Origin: a virus
Direction: 5' to 3' (one strand)
Length of the DNA: 26,802 nucleotides
IMG/VR virus record: IMGVR_UViG_3300020442_002574
Coordinates: 1-26,802 of that record
Positions 1-8,987 of the stretch are shown one piece after another. The translations under genes were made by a program, and so were the position numbers. Every line of letters begins with the position of its first letter. Position 1 is the stretch's first letter. The notes under the pieces were generated by a model. That model was not told the origin of the DNA. It saw only the letters and a list, made by a program, of their open reading frames with translations, and made no database searches.

Positions 1-848
1 GCTGCGCCGTTAGGGTTCGAGGCTACTTTTGGAGTCGGATTAGGCGTAGATTTGCAGTCTAAATTCGAGTTTTCATGGCTCACATTATCTGGCTTATCAT
101 AAATAGAATCCGTAGCGTTTTTCTGTTGGTTCCACTCGTAGCAGCAGCCCTCGCCTCTATAAGTCCAAGGGCAGTTGAAGTCGTTTACAACACGAGCGGG
201 AAGCTTTAAGTCTTGAGTGTCGAAGGGTGACGCCAATTCTAACTCCATCACGTTTTTAGTTTCTGCTGATTTTCTGTCAACAAAATAAATATCAGGAGGG
301 AATTGAGCGTTTGGGTCTGGATCAAAACCTTGCGGCGGATTAAGAATATTGGTTAGCAAATTTCCGTCAGCATCGTAAAAATTAGAGTTGTCTATATATT
401 TAGTGAAAGTTCTAATTCTTGTTACCTTGGAGCCTACGAGGTCATCTAAATCTCTTATGGCTGTTTTGATAAAGACAATCCTATTCTGCATCTCTTGACT
501 TAAGCCTTCTGGGTCAATTGTGATTGACATTTTTGGCCTAGGAGGCGAACCTTTTGCGCTTATCTCGTAGCCATCAATTTGAATTGGCGCGGCTAAATAC
601 TCTTGAGAGTTGAAGAAAATAGAGCTTCTAAACAACTTAATGTTGTTATGAAATCTTAATATAGTTTTACCAGTAGAAGGATTTCTGTACGCGCTGCCAC
701 CGTCACCTTCAATAAACAGACTTCTTTCATTGTTTTTTAGAAGGTCAGTGATATCGATCTCAAATAAAGACAGTATCGCTGTAGGGTTCAGCGAAGATGC
801 GTCCCTTGTTACCTTTTTTAAAGACTTTTGTGCGTCGGATGTGTCCAT
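1..848 (-). CDS. Lambda gpL-like tail tip protein (partial, C-terminus outside window)
   Basis: An open frame runs from an ATG at 846-848 to the left edge with no stop, giving at least 282 residues. Lambda gpL is a tail-tip protein of about 232 residues whose C-terminal domain binds an iron-sulfur cluster through four cysteines. The same kind of motif is visible here: NCPWTYRGEGCCYEW at residues 225-239 (C226, C235, C236), with a further C265. The upstream gene is gpM-like, so the M-L order matches lambda-type tail clusters, and the two genes are separated by 1 bp. The protein is already longer than lambda gpL. The N-terminal part is a generic beta-rich stretch. The family call is good; the cluster itself is inferred from the cysteines. 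The remaining C-terminal cysteines lie outside the window or are replaced by C265. Confidence 0.8.
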   Translation of the reverse strand, partial: MDTSDAQKSLKKVTRDASSLNPTAILSLFEIDITDLLKNNERSLFIEGDGGSAYRNPSTGKTILRFHNNIKLFRSSIFFNSQEYLAAPIQIDGYEISAKGSPPRPKMSITIDPEGLSQEMQNRIVFIKTAIRDLDDLVGSKVTRIRTFTKYIDNSNFYDADGNLLTNILNPPQGFDPDPNAQFPPDIYFVDRKSAETKNVMELELASPFDTQDLKLPARVVNDFNCPWTYRGEGCCYEWNQQKNATDSIYDKPDNVSHENSNLDCKSTPNPTPKVASNPNGA

Positions 849-849
849 T

Positions 850-1359
850 TTATTCCACTACCTCGTCCAAATCTACTTTGATGGAGTAATTATTATCAAA
901 GTTCATCGTAACGTCCCATCGCCTGCAAACAAATTTTTTCATTGAGGAATAAGGAGAAGGCGGTAAATACGCAAACGCTTCTGAGCCACCTCTTTGATGC
1001 AAGAAGTGAGAAATTGCGGTGGTTTCTGCTTCGTCTCTATTTTCGTAATTTAAGGACACTTTAAGAAGGTTGGTGTTGATACCGTCTGGACTTCTTTGTT
1101 CGTACCCGTCTCCGAATTTAAGAGTTCTAACTGCTGGCTCTGTAGAAATTGTGGGCGAATAACTGGGAATCCAAAAGAAATGAGGTATTTCTTTATTGTC
1201 AAAAGTAGTCATACCACCCCATTTGGAAGCTCCCACGCTTGGGGTTTCTGTATTTGAGCCCTCTAGGCTATAAAAATGATTATTTAAATAAAAGTAAACA
1301 TCATTCTTGCTAGCCGTAACCCCTCCAGACCAGTTTGGTATTTCATATATAGAACCCAT
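850..1359 (-). CDS. Lambda gpM-like minor tail protein
   Basis: This 169-residue protein carries the gpM family signature: VRTLKFGDGYEQRSPDGIN near residues 77-95, followed by an NYENRDEAET segment and a C-terminal GGSEAFAYLPP segment. gpM of lambda is a 109-residue tail-tip component that acts with gpL late in tip assembly. Here about 60 extra residues sit at the N-terminus (including a YFYLNNHFYSLEG stretch). The ATG at 1357-1359 is preceded by purine-rich TAAGGA about 8 bp upstream, a plausible ribosome binding site. It is divergent from the plus-strand structural block and coupled to the gpL-like gene downstream. Family assignment is from motif recognition; a function in tail-tip assembly is inferred. 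Confidence 0.8.
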   Translation of the reverse strand: MGSIYEIPNWSGGVTASKNDVYFYLNNHFYSLEGSNTETPSVGASKWGGMTTFDNKEIPHFFWIPSYSPTISTEPAVRTLKFGDGYEQRSPDGINTNLLKVSLNYENRDEAETTAISHFLHQRGGSEAFAYLPPSPYSSMKKFVCRRWDVTMNFDNNYSIKVDLDEVVE

Positions 1360-1447
1360 ATCCTTTTTCCTTACTCTATTTTACACGTTTTAGCGATAAA
1401 AAATAAAAAATCTTGGTGTAAATATGTAGGATAAAGGTACAAGGGTA
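1360..1447. promoter_or_regulatory. Divergent intergenic region between tail-tip genes and the plus-strand structural operon
   Basis: These 88 bp separate two head-to-head structural operons and must hold at least the start signals of both. The middle is very A-rich on the plus strand (about 1395-1412). A TGTAAATAT stretch near 1417-1425 could act as a -10 for the plus operon. Purine-rich AAAGG (1433-1437) and AAGGG (1441-1445) precede the plus start; TAAGGA precedes the minus start. I see no TTGAC box or CTTGA-N7-TCAAG repeat, so the structural genes do not share the control element of the replication genes. Exact promoters are not resolvable by eye. Confidence 0.45.
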
Positions 1448-2467
1448 ATGGCAGATTACTATAATTATAATAATATCAGCCTAAAGGTTAACGGTAGCGG
1501 GATTTTGGCTAATTCTGCTTCTTTGTCGTTTTCCAACGAACTTGTCAAATCTACCCGTATTAATCGCGCTGGCGGAGATAACTATATAGCCACAAACGGC
1601 CAAAATGGCTCCCTAAGCTTGAGCTACTATGTGGACGCAAATAGCGGAGACCCCTTTTACATGGCTGACGCCAAGCCAGGCCAAAACGTTTTTAGCATAG
1701 ATATGGGCGGCATGACCATTCAATCTGGATATCTTAATTCATACAGTTGGAATGCTAGCCCTCATGGCATTTTACAAGTAAGCGCAAATTTCAATTTTTA
1801 CGAAGACCTCGCTGGGACATTCTCACCCACTATCCTGCCAGATCAAAACTGGGACTGGTATAAAATGTCTGACTTAACTATTTCTTTAGAAGGCATGGAT
1901 GTTACCAGCAAGGTTGCTGGTGTTTCTTACAACGAATCTCATTCTTTTACACCTGTATACAACATAAGTGGAGTAGCTCCAGTTGAGCAAAGATATGGTG
2001 AGAAAATTAAATCTTTGTCTTTAGAAACTTATAACATAGTCGAAGCAATTCCCTATACTGGCAAACAAATTTCTGTAGACATTGGCATAAGAGGTCAATC
2101 TACATTATGGAGTGTAAATGGCACATTACAAAGTAAAGAAATTAGCATAAACTTTGGAGAAAAAGTGGTTTCAACTTTAGACATTGAAGAAAATGGCTAC
2201 GGCTCTGCTCCTACAATCACCAATACGGCGCCAGGTCCTGTAAGCACTCTTAGCCTTTTAACGATACAAGGTACTAATTTAGATCAAGCTACTGCGGTTT
2301 ATTTTCATAATGGAATTAGAACTAACGATTTCAGAGAAAGAAGCTCAACACAAATAAAAGTAAAAGTGCCAAGATTTGCACAAAGCGGTCCAGTAAAAGT
2401 TGTTACGCCTTACGGTGAAGTATTTTCATCTAACATAACAATACAAAGTAAAATCGACATACCTTAA
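1448..2467 (+). CDS. Tail-associated protein: two tail-tube-like beta domains plus an IPT/TIG-like domain
   Basis: The protein has 339 residues. Residues about 10-125 and 145-250 look like two related beta-sandwich units. Each has a short ISL/SL opening, a central charged strand region (KSTRINRAGGDNY and APVEQRYGEKIKSL) and a closing amphipathic strand, reminiscent of phage tail-tube type folds. Residues about 255-335 look like an IPT/TIG domain: LLTIQGTNLDQATAVYF, a conserved N-L-D turn, then KVKVPRF and a GPVKVVTPYGE hairpin. It is the first gene of the plus-strand operon and its stop overlaps the next start (TAATG). A role at the tail tip or baseplate is inferred from the neighbouring gpM and gpL genes. 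I do not recognise an exact family. Confidence 0.6.
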   Translation: MADYYNYNNISLKVNGSGILANSASLSFSNELVKSTRINRAGGDNYIATNGQNGSLSLSYYVDANSGDPFYMADAKPGQNVFSIDMGGMTIQSGYLNSYSWNASPHGILQVSANFNFYEDLAGTFSPTILPDQNWDWYKMSDLTISLEGMDVTSKVAGVSYNESHSFTPVYNISGVAPVEQRYGEKIKSLSLETYNIVEAIPYTGKQISVDIGIRGQSTLWSVNGTLQSKEISINFGEKVVSTLDIEENGYGSAPTITNTAPGPVSTLSLLTIQGTNLDQATAVYFHNGIRTNDFRERSSTQIKVKVPRFAQSGPVKVVTPYGEVFSSNITIQSKIDIP

Positions 2468-4722
2468 TGCCAGTAAGCGGAAACATAGGAGACACGATAC
2501 AGTTCCAAGTAACTGGCGCTAATTCTGTGACTGGGGTTAAGTTTGGCAGTGGCCAAGCAAACTTTAGTAAGATATCGCAAACGGTTTTAGACGCAGTCGT
2601 TCCCCAAACAGCTAGCTACGGAAAAGTAACTTTTCAAAAACAAAATGACATTGAAACCTTTGACATTACCGCCACAGGCGATGGAGAAGCTGGAGCTTAC
2701 AACGCTCTTAGTGGCATCATAAATACTAGTGGATTTTTTGACACCGCTCTTTCTGGTTGTGCGACTGGCGCTGTAACTTTCACAGACTACAATAGTGCTT
2801 CTGGTGTTTGCGTTATCACTGCAACAGGAAACTCTTTAGCTCAAGCCTCTGGAATTGTTACAAGCGGGCATGAAAGCGGTTATTGCGGCGGGCCTACTGG
2901 TTTTACGGTTGGCGAATACACTGTTTCTCAAACTAGGCTTGGTAGCGTAACAGCTTCAGCTTTGGGAGGTTCAGATAATTTTGTTGCGTTCGCCACCGTG
3001 GAGTACACTGGCAATCTAAATGTAAAACAGGCTTCTGTTACGGTTACATGCAATGAGTCTGGCATACAAAGTCAAACCACAGAAAATTTTGTACCTATTT
3101 CAAGAATAAACAGTTTTACTGCTGTCAATAGTGGTGGCGGAGATATTCAAATATTAGGTAATGCTTTATCTTCTGTCAGTGGAATAAGATTAGGCACTGG
3201 CATAAACCTTAACTTCACTGGCGCGAGTAATACTTTAATAAATGCGAGTATTCCTGTTGGAAATTACGAAGACTTTTTATATTTTGATTTATACTCTGGG
3301 CTTCTTGAGGTAAGCGACACCAAGTATTTTACTTCTGGAGAAGTCAGTGGCTCGGATCAAACTCAACAGCTTTTCTTGTTTCCAAATCAAAAATATACCA
3401 AAAACAAAGGAGCCACAGACAATATAGCAATAAGAGGCTCTGGACTAAACGACTTAGATAGTTTTAAATTTGTGTCTAAACATGCAGTAGAAGTATTTCC
3501 CGTGTCTTTTACGGGCACAAGCGGCCAAGTGATAACTCCTGTAACTGGGCTAGAAACTGGCCTTCATGATGTTGTTGCTTCAAAAAGCGGAGTGTCAGTA
3601 ACAGGAGAAAATTTTGTACAAATACTAGATAACATTAGCCACTCATTCGATTACCAAACTTTCATAACAAGTGGAATAAAATATCTTGGTGAGTTATCAA
3701 GCGAGGGTTTTAGTTCTCTTTTAAACACTAAAAATTACCAACTTTTAACGACAGGTGACGCCGATAGAATATGTTTAGAATTTTCGGGGGGTAATATAGC
3801 CGCTGGAGGAATAGCATTTGACCTTACTAAAGATTCAAATATTACTCAAACAGTTCAATCCGAATATACTATAAAAGGCTTTGGGTTATCTCAAAGTGAA
3901 GCGACAACAAACGCTTATAATAAATTTAATAGTGGTATATACACTCAAGGACTATATGGAGCCTATAACCCAAGCACGTCATACAAGGTAGGCCCAAGAG
4001 TTTGCAACGTAATTTCCGAGGTAACTGGTTTAATTACCGAAAACAATAGCTTTACATCTGCTGGAACATATACTGGTGAAGTTGTGGGCAACCCATTACT
4101 ACTGCCTTTAGTAACTCAATTAAGAAACAACAATTTAGCAAGCTATTCAGGTTATATCGCTACTACAAATTTAAGCTGTACAGCTTTAGATGGTGGAGTT
4201 ACTTCTGGTATTATAGGCTCGACAAGCAGTGGAGAGGCTGTAACTGTTTCTTCTAGCGGTTATGTTGCCGCAGACAATATGGCGGCAATAAACGCCATGC
4301 TTGACGCAACTGGTGCATATTCTGGGTACAATCTAATTTCTACTTCCACTGGAATAATTGACAACTTTGAAAGTTATAGCTTTTCTAGCGGCATTTCTTT
4401 CCCGTTTCCTTCCTCAGAGCTTACTAACTTAAGCTTTGGAAATACTTGGTATGCTATACACTACTCTGGTATGCAGCAGCTTTATCCTGCTGGATGGAAT
4501 GGCGAGCATTCTTTAACAAGTGGGTTTGCGATTGTTACGGGCTCTCCTACTGACTCTACGACTTTAACTTTTTCTGGTCAAACAGTGAACGCCGTTAATA
4601 ATTTAATTAGCGGTGAAATAAATGATAACAGAAGCTACTGCACCACTGGTGATCCTTCGTATTTTACAACTGGAGAGATCGTGAACTTAACCGAAACTGG
4701 ATACTTCTACGGATACTGCTAA
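2467..4722 (+). CDS. Large beta-rich structural protein with IPT/TIG-like segments, probable tail fibre or adhesin
   Basis: The protein has 751 residues and no signal peptide or membrane segment. It is rich in Ser, Gly, Thr and Asn, with many short SG or TSG turns, as expected of a fibrous beta protein. The start (GDTIQFQVTGANSVTGVKFGSG) and stretches near residues 205-250 and 305-385 (for example IRGSGLNDLDSFKF) look like IPT/TIG immunoglobulin-like units. The last 300 residues do not match a family I recognise and include several Cys residues, among them the C-terminal residue. The ATG overlaps the previous stop by one base, so translation is probably coupled, and the next gene starts 1 bp after its stop. 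Function as a fibre or receptor-binding component is inferred from context only. Confidence 0.55.
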   Translation: MPVSGNIGDTIQFQVTGANSVTGVKFGSGQANFSKISQTVLDAVVPQTASYGKVTFQKQNDIETFDITATGDGEAGAYNALSGIINTSGFFDTALSGCATGAVTFTDYNSASGVCVITATGNSLAQASGIVTSGHESGYCGGPTGFTVGEYTVSQTRLGSVTASALGGSDNFVAFATVEYTGNLNVKQASVTVTCNESGIQSQTTENFVPISRINSFTAVNSGGGDIQILGNALSSVSGIRLGTGINLNFTGASNTLINASIPVGNYEDFLYFDLYSGLLEVSDTKYFTSGEVSGSDQTQQLFLFPNQKYTKNKGATDNIAIRGSGLNDLDSFKFVSKHAVEVFPVSFTGTSGQVITPVTGLETGLHDVVASKSGVSVTGENFVQILDNISHSFDYQTFITSGIKYLGELSSEGFSSLLNTKNYQLLTTGDADRICLEFSGGNIAAGGIAFDLTKDSNITQTVQSEYTIKGFGLSQSEATTNAYNKFNSGIYTQGLYGAYNPSTSYKVGPRVCNVISEVTGLITENNSFTSAGTYTGEVVGNPLLLPLVTQLRNNNLASYSGYIATTNLSCTALDGGVTSGIIGSTSSGEAVTVSSSGYVAADNMAAINAMLDATGAYSGYNLISTSTGIIDNFESYSFSSGISFPFPSSELTNLSFGNTWYAIHYSGMQQLYPAGWNGEHSLTSGFAIVTGSPTDSTTLTFSGQTVNAVNNLISGEINDNRSYCTTGDPSYFTTGEIVNLTETGYFYGYC

Positions 4723-4723
4723 A

Positions 4724-6130
4724 ATGCCTGACCCACACGAAACAATTTTAGTAAGAATTGCTGACAACGGTTATGGTCAGGATAAATTTGAGTTTAGCGG
4801 CTCTTTTAGCGATGGCTGGGAGAATAACCCAACAGTTACATTACAATGGCATAATGATTGTAGCGGAGATACCGCTGGTAAGGTTTATAAGTTTGACCAA
4901 AGTGACCCTTCGAATGCTAATTACCGATTAGGCTTTTCACACACTGACGACCCATATGACGCTTACAGTAGCTACGATAAATTAGGAGAAGCTAGTGGTG
5001 TCTTTTACTATGGGACGCCAGGTCAGGCTGGGGCTTCTACAAAGGTTCATGTCGGTATAATGTTTAGCGGGCAACCTAGTGGCTACGCTAATGGCGCTCC
5101 ACTAATTCACGCTTTTGCAGATACATCCACTTCGCATGACTATGGGGATAATTATTTTGATTTTGCAGACACAAGCGGAGAAGAATGTACTTCAGGAAAC
5201 TATGGCCCGCCAACAACAAGCAGTAGCGCAACGAGTAGCAGCGCGACAAGCAGCGCGACAAGTAGCGCAACCAGTAGTAGCGCGACAAGCAGCGCGACAA
5301 GCAGCGCAACCAGCAGTTCGACTGGCCCAACCTCAAGCAGTGCTACAAGTAGCAGTAGTTCGTCATGCAATCAATCCGTTGAGTTTACAGGCCAATTAAA
5401 CACTTTAATCGCAACCACAAACGCGACTCAATCGGGTATATATGGGAATTTTACAACTCAATCTTACTCTGTCGCCACTGGTGTAGAAACTGGAACTTTT
5501 TACCTTGGTACGATAAGGGCGACAGGAACAAGCCTGAGTAATGCATTGTCTGATTTAACACCACTAATCTCTCACTTTAATGCAAGCGGCGTAAGAATAG
5601 ATGAGCTAGAAGGAACAGCCAGAACTACGAATATAAACAATAATACAACAAGCTACTCTTCTGCGTTTACTGGCTCTCGTGGATCAGTTTATTGGCAGGC
5701 CGTAAGTGGTTACGTAGGCAAAAGATTTTACGTGGGTTACAACCCGCAAATAAGCGGTAACTACACGGGCGCTAATGTTACCGTGACCTGCCCAACCACA
5801 TCCATGCAAGTTAACTTTAATAGGAATAGGTTAATTTACGACACAACGGGCGTGATAGCTTTACCTGAAAATACAATAACCAGATTCGAGGACACTGTTA
5901 ATTCTATTTGCACTGGTTTTGAGACAACTTTAACTACCTCATGTTTGAAATTCCAAAACGGCGAACAAAAATTTGGAAAAGTAGTCTTTTATGAAAACCT
6001 TAAAAACGCTTGGACTGGAGATTTAACGGCTGGCACATATAATTTAAGATACGTGAGCGGATCATTCACAACCTCGCTTGGCTTACATACTTTAGGCAGC
6101 GGAACAATAAAGGTGGATAGATATGTATAA
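4724..6130 (+). CDS. Putative adhesin or fibre protein with a Ser/Thr/Ala linker
   Basis: The protein has 468 residues in three parts. An N-terminal domain (about 1-160) contains acidic and aromatic motifs such as GSFSDGWENNPTVTLQWH and several GDN/DDP turns. A low-complexity linker of roughly 50 residues (about 164-214) is built from SSATS units. A C-terminal beta-rich domain of about 250 residues has several Cys. The linker is encoded by a near-perfect 15-bp DNA repeat. Such linkers usually join a binding head to a stalk in surface proteins. The start follows the upstream stop by 1 bp, and the last 8 bp overlap the next gene. The linker is directly visible; a binding role is inferred. No family recognised. 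Confidence 0.55.
   Translation: MPDPHETILVRIADNGYGQDKFEFSGSFSDGWENNPTVTLQWHNDCSGDTAGKVYKFDQSDPSNANYRLGFSHTDDPYDAYSSYDKLGEASGVFYYGTPGQAGASTKVHVGIMFSGQPSGYANGAPLIHAFADTSTSHDYGDNYFDFADTSGEECTSGNYGPPTTSSSATSSSATSSATSSATSSSATSSATSSATSSSTGPTSSSATSSSSSSCNQSVEFTGQLNTLIATTNATQSGIYGNFTTQSYSVATGVETGTFYLGTIRATGTSLSNALSDLTPLISHFNASGVRIDELEGTARTTNINNNTTSYSSAFTGSRGSVYWQAVSGYVGKRFYVGYNPQISGNYTGANVTVTCPTTSMQVNFNRNRLIYDTTGVIALPENTITRFEDTVNSICTGFETTLTTSCLKFQNGEQKFGKVVFYENLKNAWTGDLTAGTYNLRYVSGSFTTSLGLHTLGSGTIKVDRYV
5217..5364 (+). repeat. Tandem 15-bp repeat encoding an SSATS linker
   Basis: About 150 bp consist of imperfect copies of AGCAGCGCGACAAGC and shorter variants, with synonymous third-position changes between copies (AGC/AGT, GCG/GCA). 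It is interrupted once by a segment encoding TGPTS. The unit length is a multiple of three, so copy-number change by slippage would lengthen or shorten the linker without breaking the frame. Overlapping open frames on both strands here are by-products of the repeat. Confidence 0.9.
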
Positions 6131-7886
6131 AAAAATTGTAGAAGGAGAAACTTTGACAGTGACTGGGGTAAATATATACCCAGAGTCAACTCAAGTGTTT
6201 TTCAATACCACTGGTAATCAAGTTCCTGCTATAAATTCCTCTTTCAATAGCTCGTTCACTCAGGTTTCTGTTACGGTTCCGTGTTGCTTGCCTGATTTAA
6301 ATAAAGTAATTCTCTACAATGGAATAAATTATTTCACTGGAGAAAAAGAATATAGATTTTATGGAAACCCATCATTTTCTGGCATTTCAGATTCATCATT
6401 AAAATGGGGCGAAAGCGCGTTGATAAGCGGAGCCTACCTTGGTCAGACAACTGGCGTTACCGTACAAAATGTTGAGTCCAAATACTACATTGAGTCTGAC
6501 AACGGAGTTGTATTTACGACTCCTTTCGACATAGCTTCTGGGAACCAAAAAAATGTAACTGTAAAAGCAAGAGGCGGTGAATTTACCACGCAAATTACAG
6601 TAGAAGAGCCAAATATAGAAGCTTCGCTAGACGCGAACAGTTACTCTTCTGGGGTGAAATTTGGGGAGTCAGGGTTTTTACAGGGCAACTCTTTACATAG
6701 AGTAAATAGAATTGTAATTACTGGCTACGATGGAGACATTTTTGTTTCCAATGACAATCTAGTTGCTAGCGGCACTTCTGGTTTGTCTTTTTTAATTCCA
6801 GAGAAAGCTCTAGATGGATATCCAATCAAAGTTCAAAATCAAACAGGATTTTTCTCTGAAGGTAATTATAATGCCACGATACTAGAGGAAGTTGTCACTA
6901 ATCAAAATTTAAAAATAAAATCACCTTTTATATCAGCTTTATCAAGTGGCGCTGGCAAGTACCAAGACAGTGTAACTGTTACTGGTCCTCAAGTGCAAAA
7001 CTGTAAGATTCTATTTTCTGGATATGACCAAACTCACGTTCAAGCGACTACAACGGCTACTGGTTTAAATAGTAACACCGTAAGTGTTCCAAGAGGAATA
7101 GTCAGGTCTCAGTTGATTGCTAGTGGCTATACTGGAGACATAAACGGAACTCATGCGTCTGCTGATTTCTTTTATCCCATACCTACAATTACGGGTATAT
7201 CTACAACGACTTTCGAGCACGCAGAAACAGTTACTGTAGAAGCCGTTAACGCAGCGCAAGCCAGAAGCCTTCTTGGCGTAAGGGGCGTTGATAAAATTGA
7301 AGGGGGAGGGTCATATAGCACAGCGAAAACATTCATAGTATCCACACCGTCTTCTTTTGATGGTAACGCTAGAGAATATGGCTACGCAAGTTTAGATAAT
7401 TCTTCTTTATCTACTGACATTACAACTGGGGTGAGCGTTTTATCCGCCACGATAAACTCAGTAATGATAGGGTCAGGTACTCCATTTTTAGTATCTCAAT
7501 TTGAAGGAGAAACTTTAAGCAAATTAGAGAGTTTTGCAGACTCGATCATAAATATACCTAATTATAATTCAGTGCTCGTTTCTGGCAAATCTCCATCAAT
7601 TCTAGGCTTAAGCAAAAATAGAGCCACGAAAACAGAGCAAGTCACCATAAGTGGTAATAACCTAATGAACGCTTATAGGTTAAATTTGGCATCTAGCTCA
7701 GAATCAAGACATATAACAAGCGGTCAATTTGTTAACCCAAGCGGGGCTTTGCACCCATTCGTGTCATTTACAAACACTGGAGACAATAACTATAATAACC
7801 AAACTCATTCTGTTAATGTTAATTTAAGTGATTTTAACTTTACAGGCACAAACGGAAGCTTTGAGTTTGTAGTCCCAACACCATAA
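6123..7886 (+). CDS. Multi-domain IPT/TIG-like structural protein, probable fibre component
   Basis: The protein has 587 residues and several consecutive immunoglobulin-like segments. It opens with GETLTVTGVNIYPESTQVFF. Later units start near residues 95 (WGESALISGAYLGQTTGVTV), 185 (FGESGFLQGNSLHRVNRIVI), 275 (YQDSVTVTGPQVQNCKILFSG) and 500 (KTEQVTISGNNLMNAYRLNL). The repeated G-E-S or E-x-V, I-x-G, N-x-L and hydrophobic-strand pattern is the usual IPT/TIG look. The ATG lies 8 bp inside the previous gene (ATGTATAA), and the following start is 1 bp after its stop, so the operon is translationally coupled. It probably forms an elongated tail appendage; this is inferred from domain repetition and position. 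Confidence 0.6.
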   Translation: MYKKIVEGETLTVTGVNIYPESTQVFFNTTGNQVPAINSSFNSSFTQVSVTVPCCLPDLNKVILYNGINYFTGEKEYRFYGNPSFSGISDSSLKWGESALISGAYLGQTTGVTVQNVESKYYIESDNGVVFTTPFDIASGNQKNVTVKARGGEFTTQITVEEPNIEASLDANSYSSGVKFGESGFLQGNSLHRVNRIVITGYDGDIFVSNDNLVASGTSGLSFLIPEKALDGYPIKVQNQTGFFSEGNYNATILEEVVTNQNLKIKSPFISALSSGAGKYQDSVTVTGPQVQNCKILFSGYDQTHVQATTTATGLNSNTVSVPRGIVRSQLIASGYTGDINGTHASADFFYPIPTITGISTTTFEHAETVTVEAVNAAQARSLLGVRGVDKIEGGGSYSTAKTFIVSTPSSFDGNAREYGYASLDNSSLSTDITTGVSVLSATINSVMIGSGTPFLVSQFEGETLSKLESFADSIINIPNYNSVLVSGKSPSILGLSKNRATKTEQVTISGNNLMNAYRLNLASSSESRHITSGQFVNPSGALHPFVSFTNTGDNNYNNQTHSVNVNLSDFNFTGTNGSFEFVVPTP

Positions 7887-7887
7887 A

Positions 7888-8664
7888 ATGTCATCTAATA
7901 TACAATTTATTTCTTTGCCATCGGGGTCTTCAATAACTCCTTCTTACGGTTTGCCAACGAATGCTTTTGAGATTGCTGGTACAAATCTAGATCAGGTTAC
8001 AGGGGTTCTTTTTGTTGATAAATTTCAAAACGAAATAGCCGCAAACTTTACATCGGTGAGCGACGTTAAAATAACAGGTAACGTTCCCCTTATAGACTCG
8101 ACACTCGGCAAACACGAAGTAAGAGTACAAAATGAGCTTGGCTATTCTAAGCTCTACTTTGACCCGCTGGTTCCCGCTTTAGCTGCGGAGCCTAGAAGGC
8201 TTATTCAGCACACGGTGCAAGACATAACAGATCACCTTGGGATAAACGCGGGTATTTCTCAGACCGCCCCGAACAACACGCAAGGCTATGAAATAGCAAC
8301 CACTACCGTATCAGCGATTCACTCTTCAAGCTCTTTGATTGTGTCTTGTGAGCTTTCTTTGGAAAATGACTTCTGGGGTGCTGCGGTTGTTGCTTTGTTT
8401 AAAGACTCAGAAACCACTCCTAGAAGAGTTTGGAATTTTGGTCTTATTGGGCCTACAATGGGCCAAATGGCTACTTTAAGTTATGTCGTGACCGCTGGAA
8501 CAACAAGTAATCAGACTTGGAGAATAAGGCTCGGCAGAAGCGATAGCTCTTTCTCTACGGTCTATCTAAATAGAAACTCCACAAATGCAAACCCCTATGG
8601 TCTTGATATATCTAGGTCATACATGACTGTAACTGAAATCGAAGCGCAAGGAATAACTTACTAA
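7888..8664 (+). CDS. Putative receptor-binding or fibre-tip protein with N-terminal IPT/TIG-like domain
   Basis: The protein has 258 residues. Residues about 15-95 form one IPT/TIG-like unit (AFEIAGTNLDQVTGVLFVDKF, then KHEVRVQNELGYSKLYF). Its N-L-D-Q-V/A-T stretch closely echoes the domain at the end of the first gene of this operon, so the two were probably duplicated from each other. The remaining 160 residues form a separate domain beginning with LIQHTVQDITDHLGI and containing two long beta-strand regions; I do not recognise it. The last gene before the assembly-like gene is often the distal, receptor-binding part in phage fibre clusters, which is the basis for the proposed role. Stop and next start overlap as TAATG. 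Confidence 0.5.
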   Translation: MSSNIQFISLPSGSSITPSYGLPTNAFEIAGTNLDQVTGVLFVDKFQNEIAANFTSVSDVKITGNVPLIDSTLGKHEVRVQNELGYSKLYFDPLVPALAAEPRRLIQHTVQDITDHLGINAGISQTAPNNTQGYEIATTTVSAIHSSSSLIVSCELSLENDFWGAAVVALFKDSETTPRRVWNFGLIGPTMGQMATLSYVVTAGTTSNQTWRIRLGRSDSSFSTVYLNRNSTNANPYGLDISRSYMTVTEIEAQGITY

Positions 8665-8987
8665 TGGACATTTTAAAAGTATTATCGACTTTTTATTCAG
8701 AGCACGAATGGGTTGTTAAAAATAATGATTATGACGACCTATATTGGAGTGATGAAAACTCAGCATCAAAACCCACACTTGAAGAACTGCAAGACAAGTG
8801 GGATAATCAAAGCTCCGAAATTGACAATAAGGAAGCTCAGGTAAACCGACAAAAAACAATATTGTCTAAATGGCCAATCGAAAAACAGTTTGAAGCCATT
8901 ACCGAGTTTCATATGGGTCGTTCCGAAAAGCTAGATGAGCTAACTGATTTCATTCAACAGGTTAAAACTCAGTACCCTAAGACTTAA
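8664..8987 (+). CDS. Small charged protein, possible tail/fibre assembly factor
   Basis: The protein has 107 residues. It is charged and mostly helical in appearance, with a YWSDENSASKPTLEELQDKWD segment (about 26-46). This resembles short proteins that follow fibre genes in many phages (XkdW-like or tail-assembly-chaperone-like), in which a W/Y-rich N-terminus precedes a proline-glutamate helix. The C-terminal half (KWPIEKQFEAITEFHMGRSEKLDELTDF) is predicted helical. It is coupled by TAATG to the presumed receptor-binding gene and is the last gene of the plus operon. Its stop codon lies inside the convergent minus gene, an 11-bp tail-to-tail overlap. The function is a guess from position and composition. 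Confidence 0.5.
   Translation: MDILKVLSTFYSEHEWVVKNNDYDDLYWSDENSASKPTLEELQDKWDNQSSEIDNKEAQVNRQKTILSKWPIEKQFEAITEFHMGRSEKLDELTDFIQQVKTQYPKT

Noticed and set aside
5088-5399. Overlapping plus-strand (Gln/Ala/Arg-repeat) and minus-strand (Arg/Cys/Leu-repeat) open frames
   Set aside because: Both are frame by-products of the 15-bp SSATS repeat in the fibre gene, without start signals.
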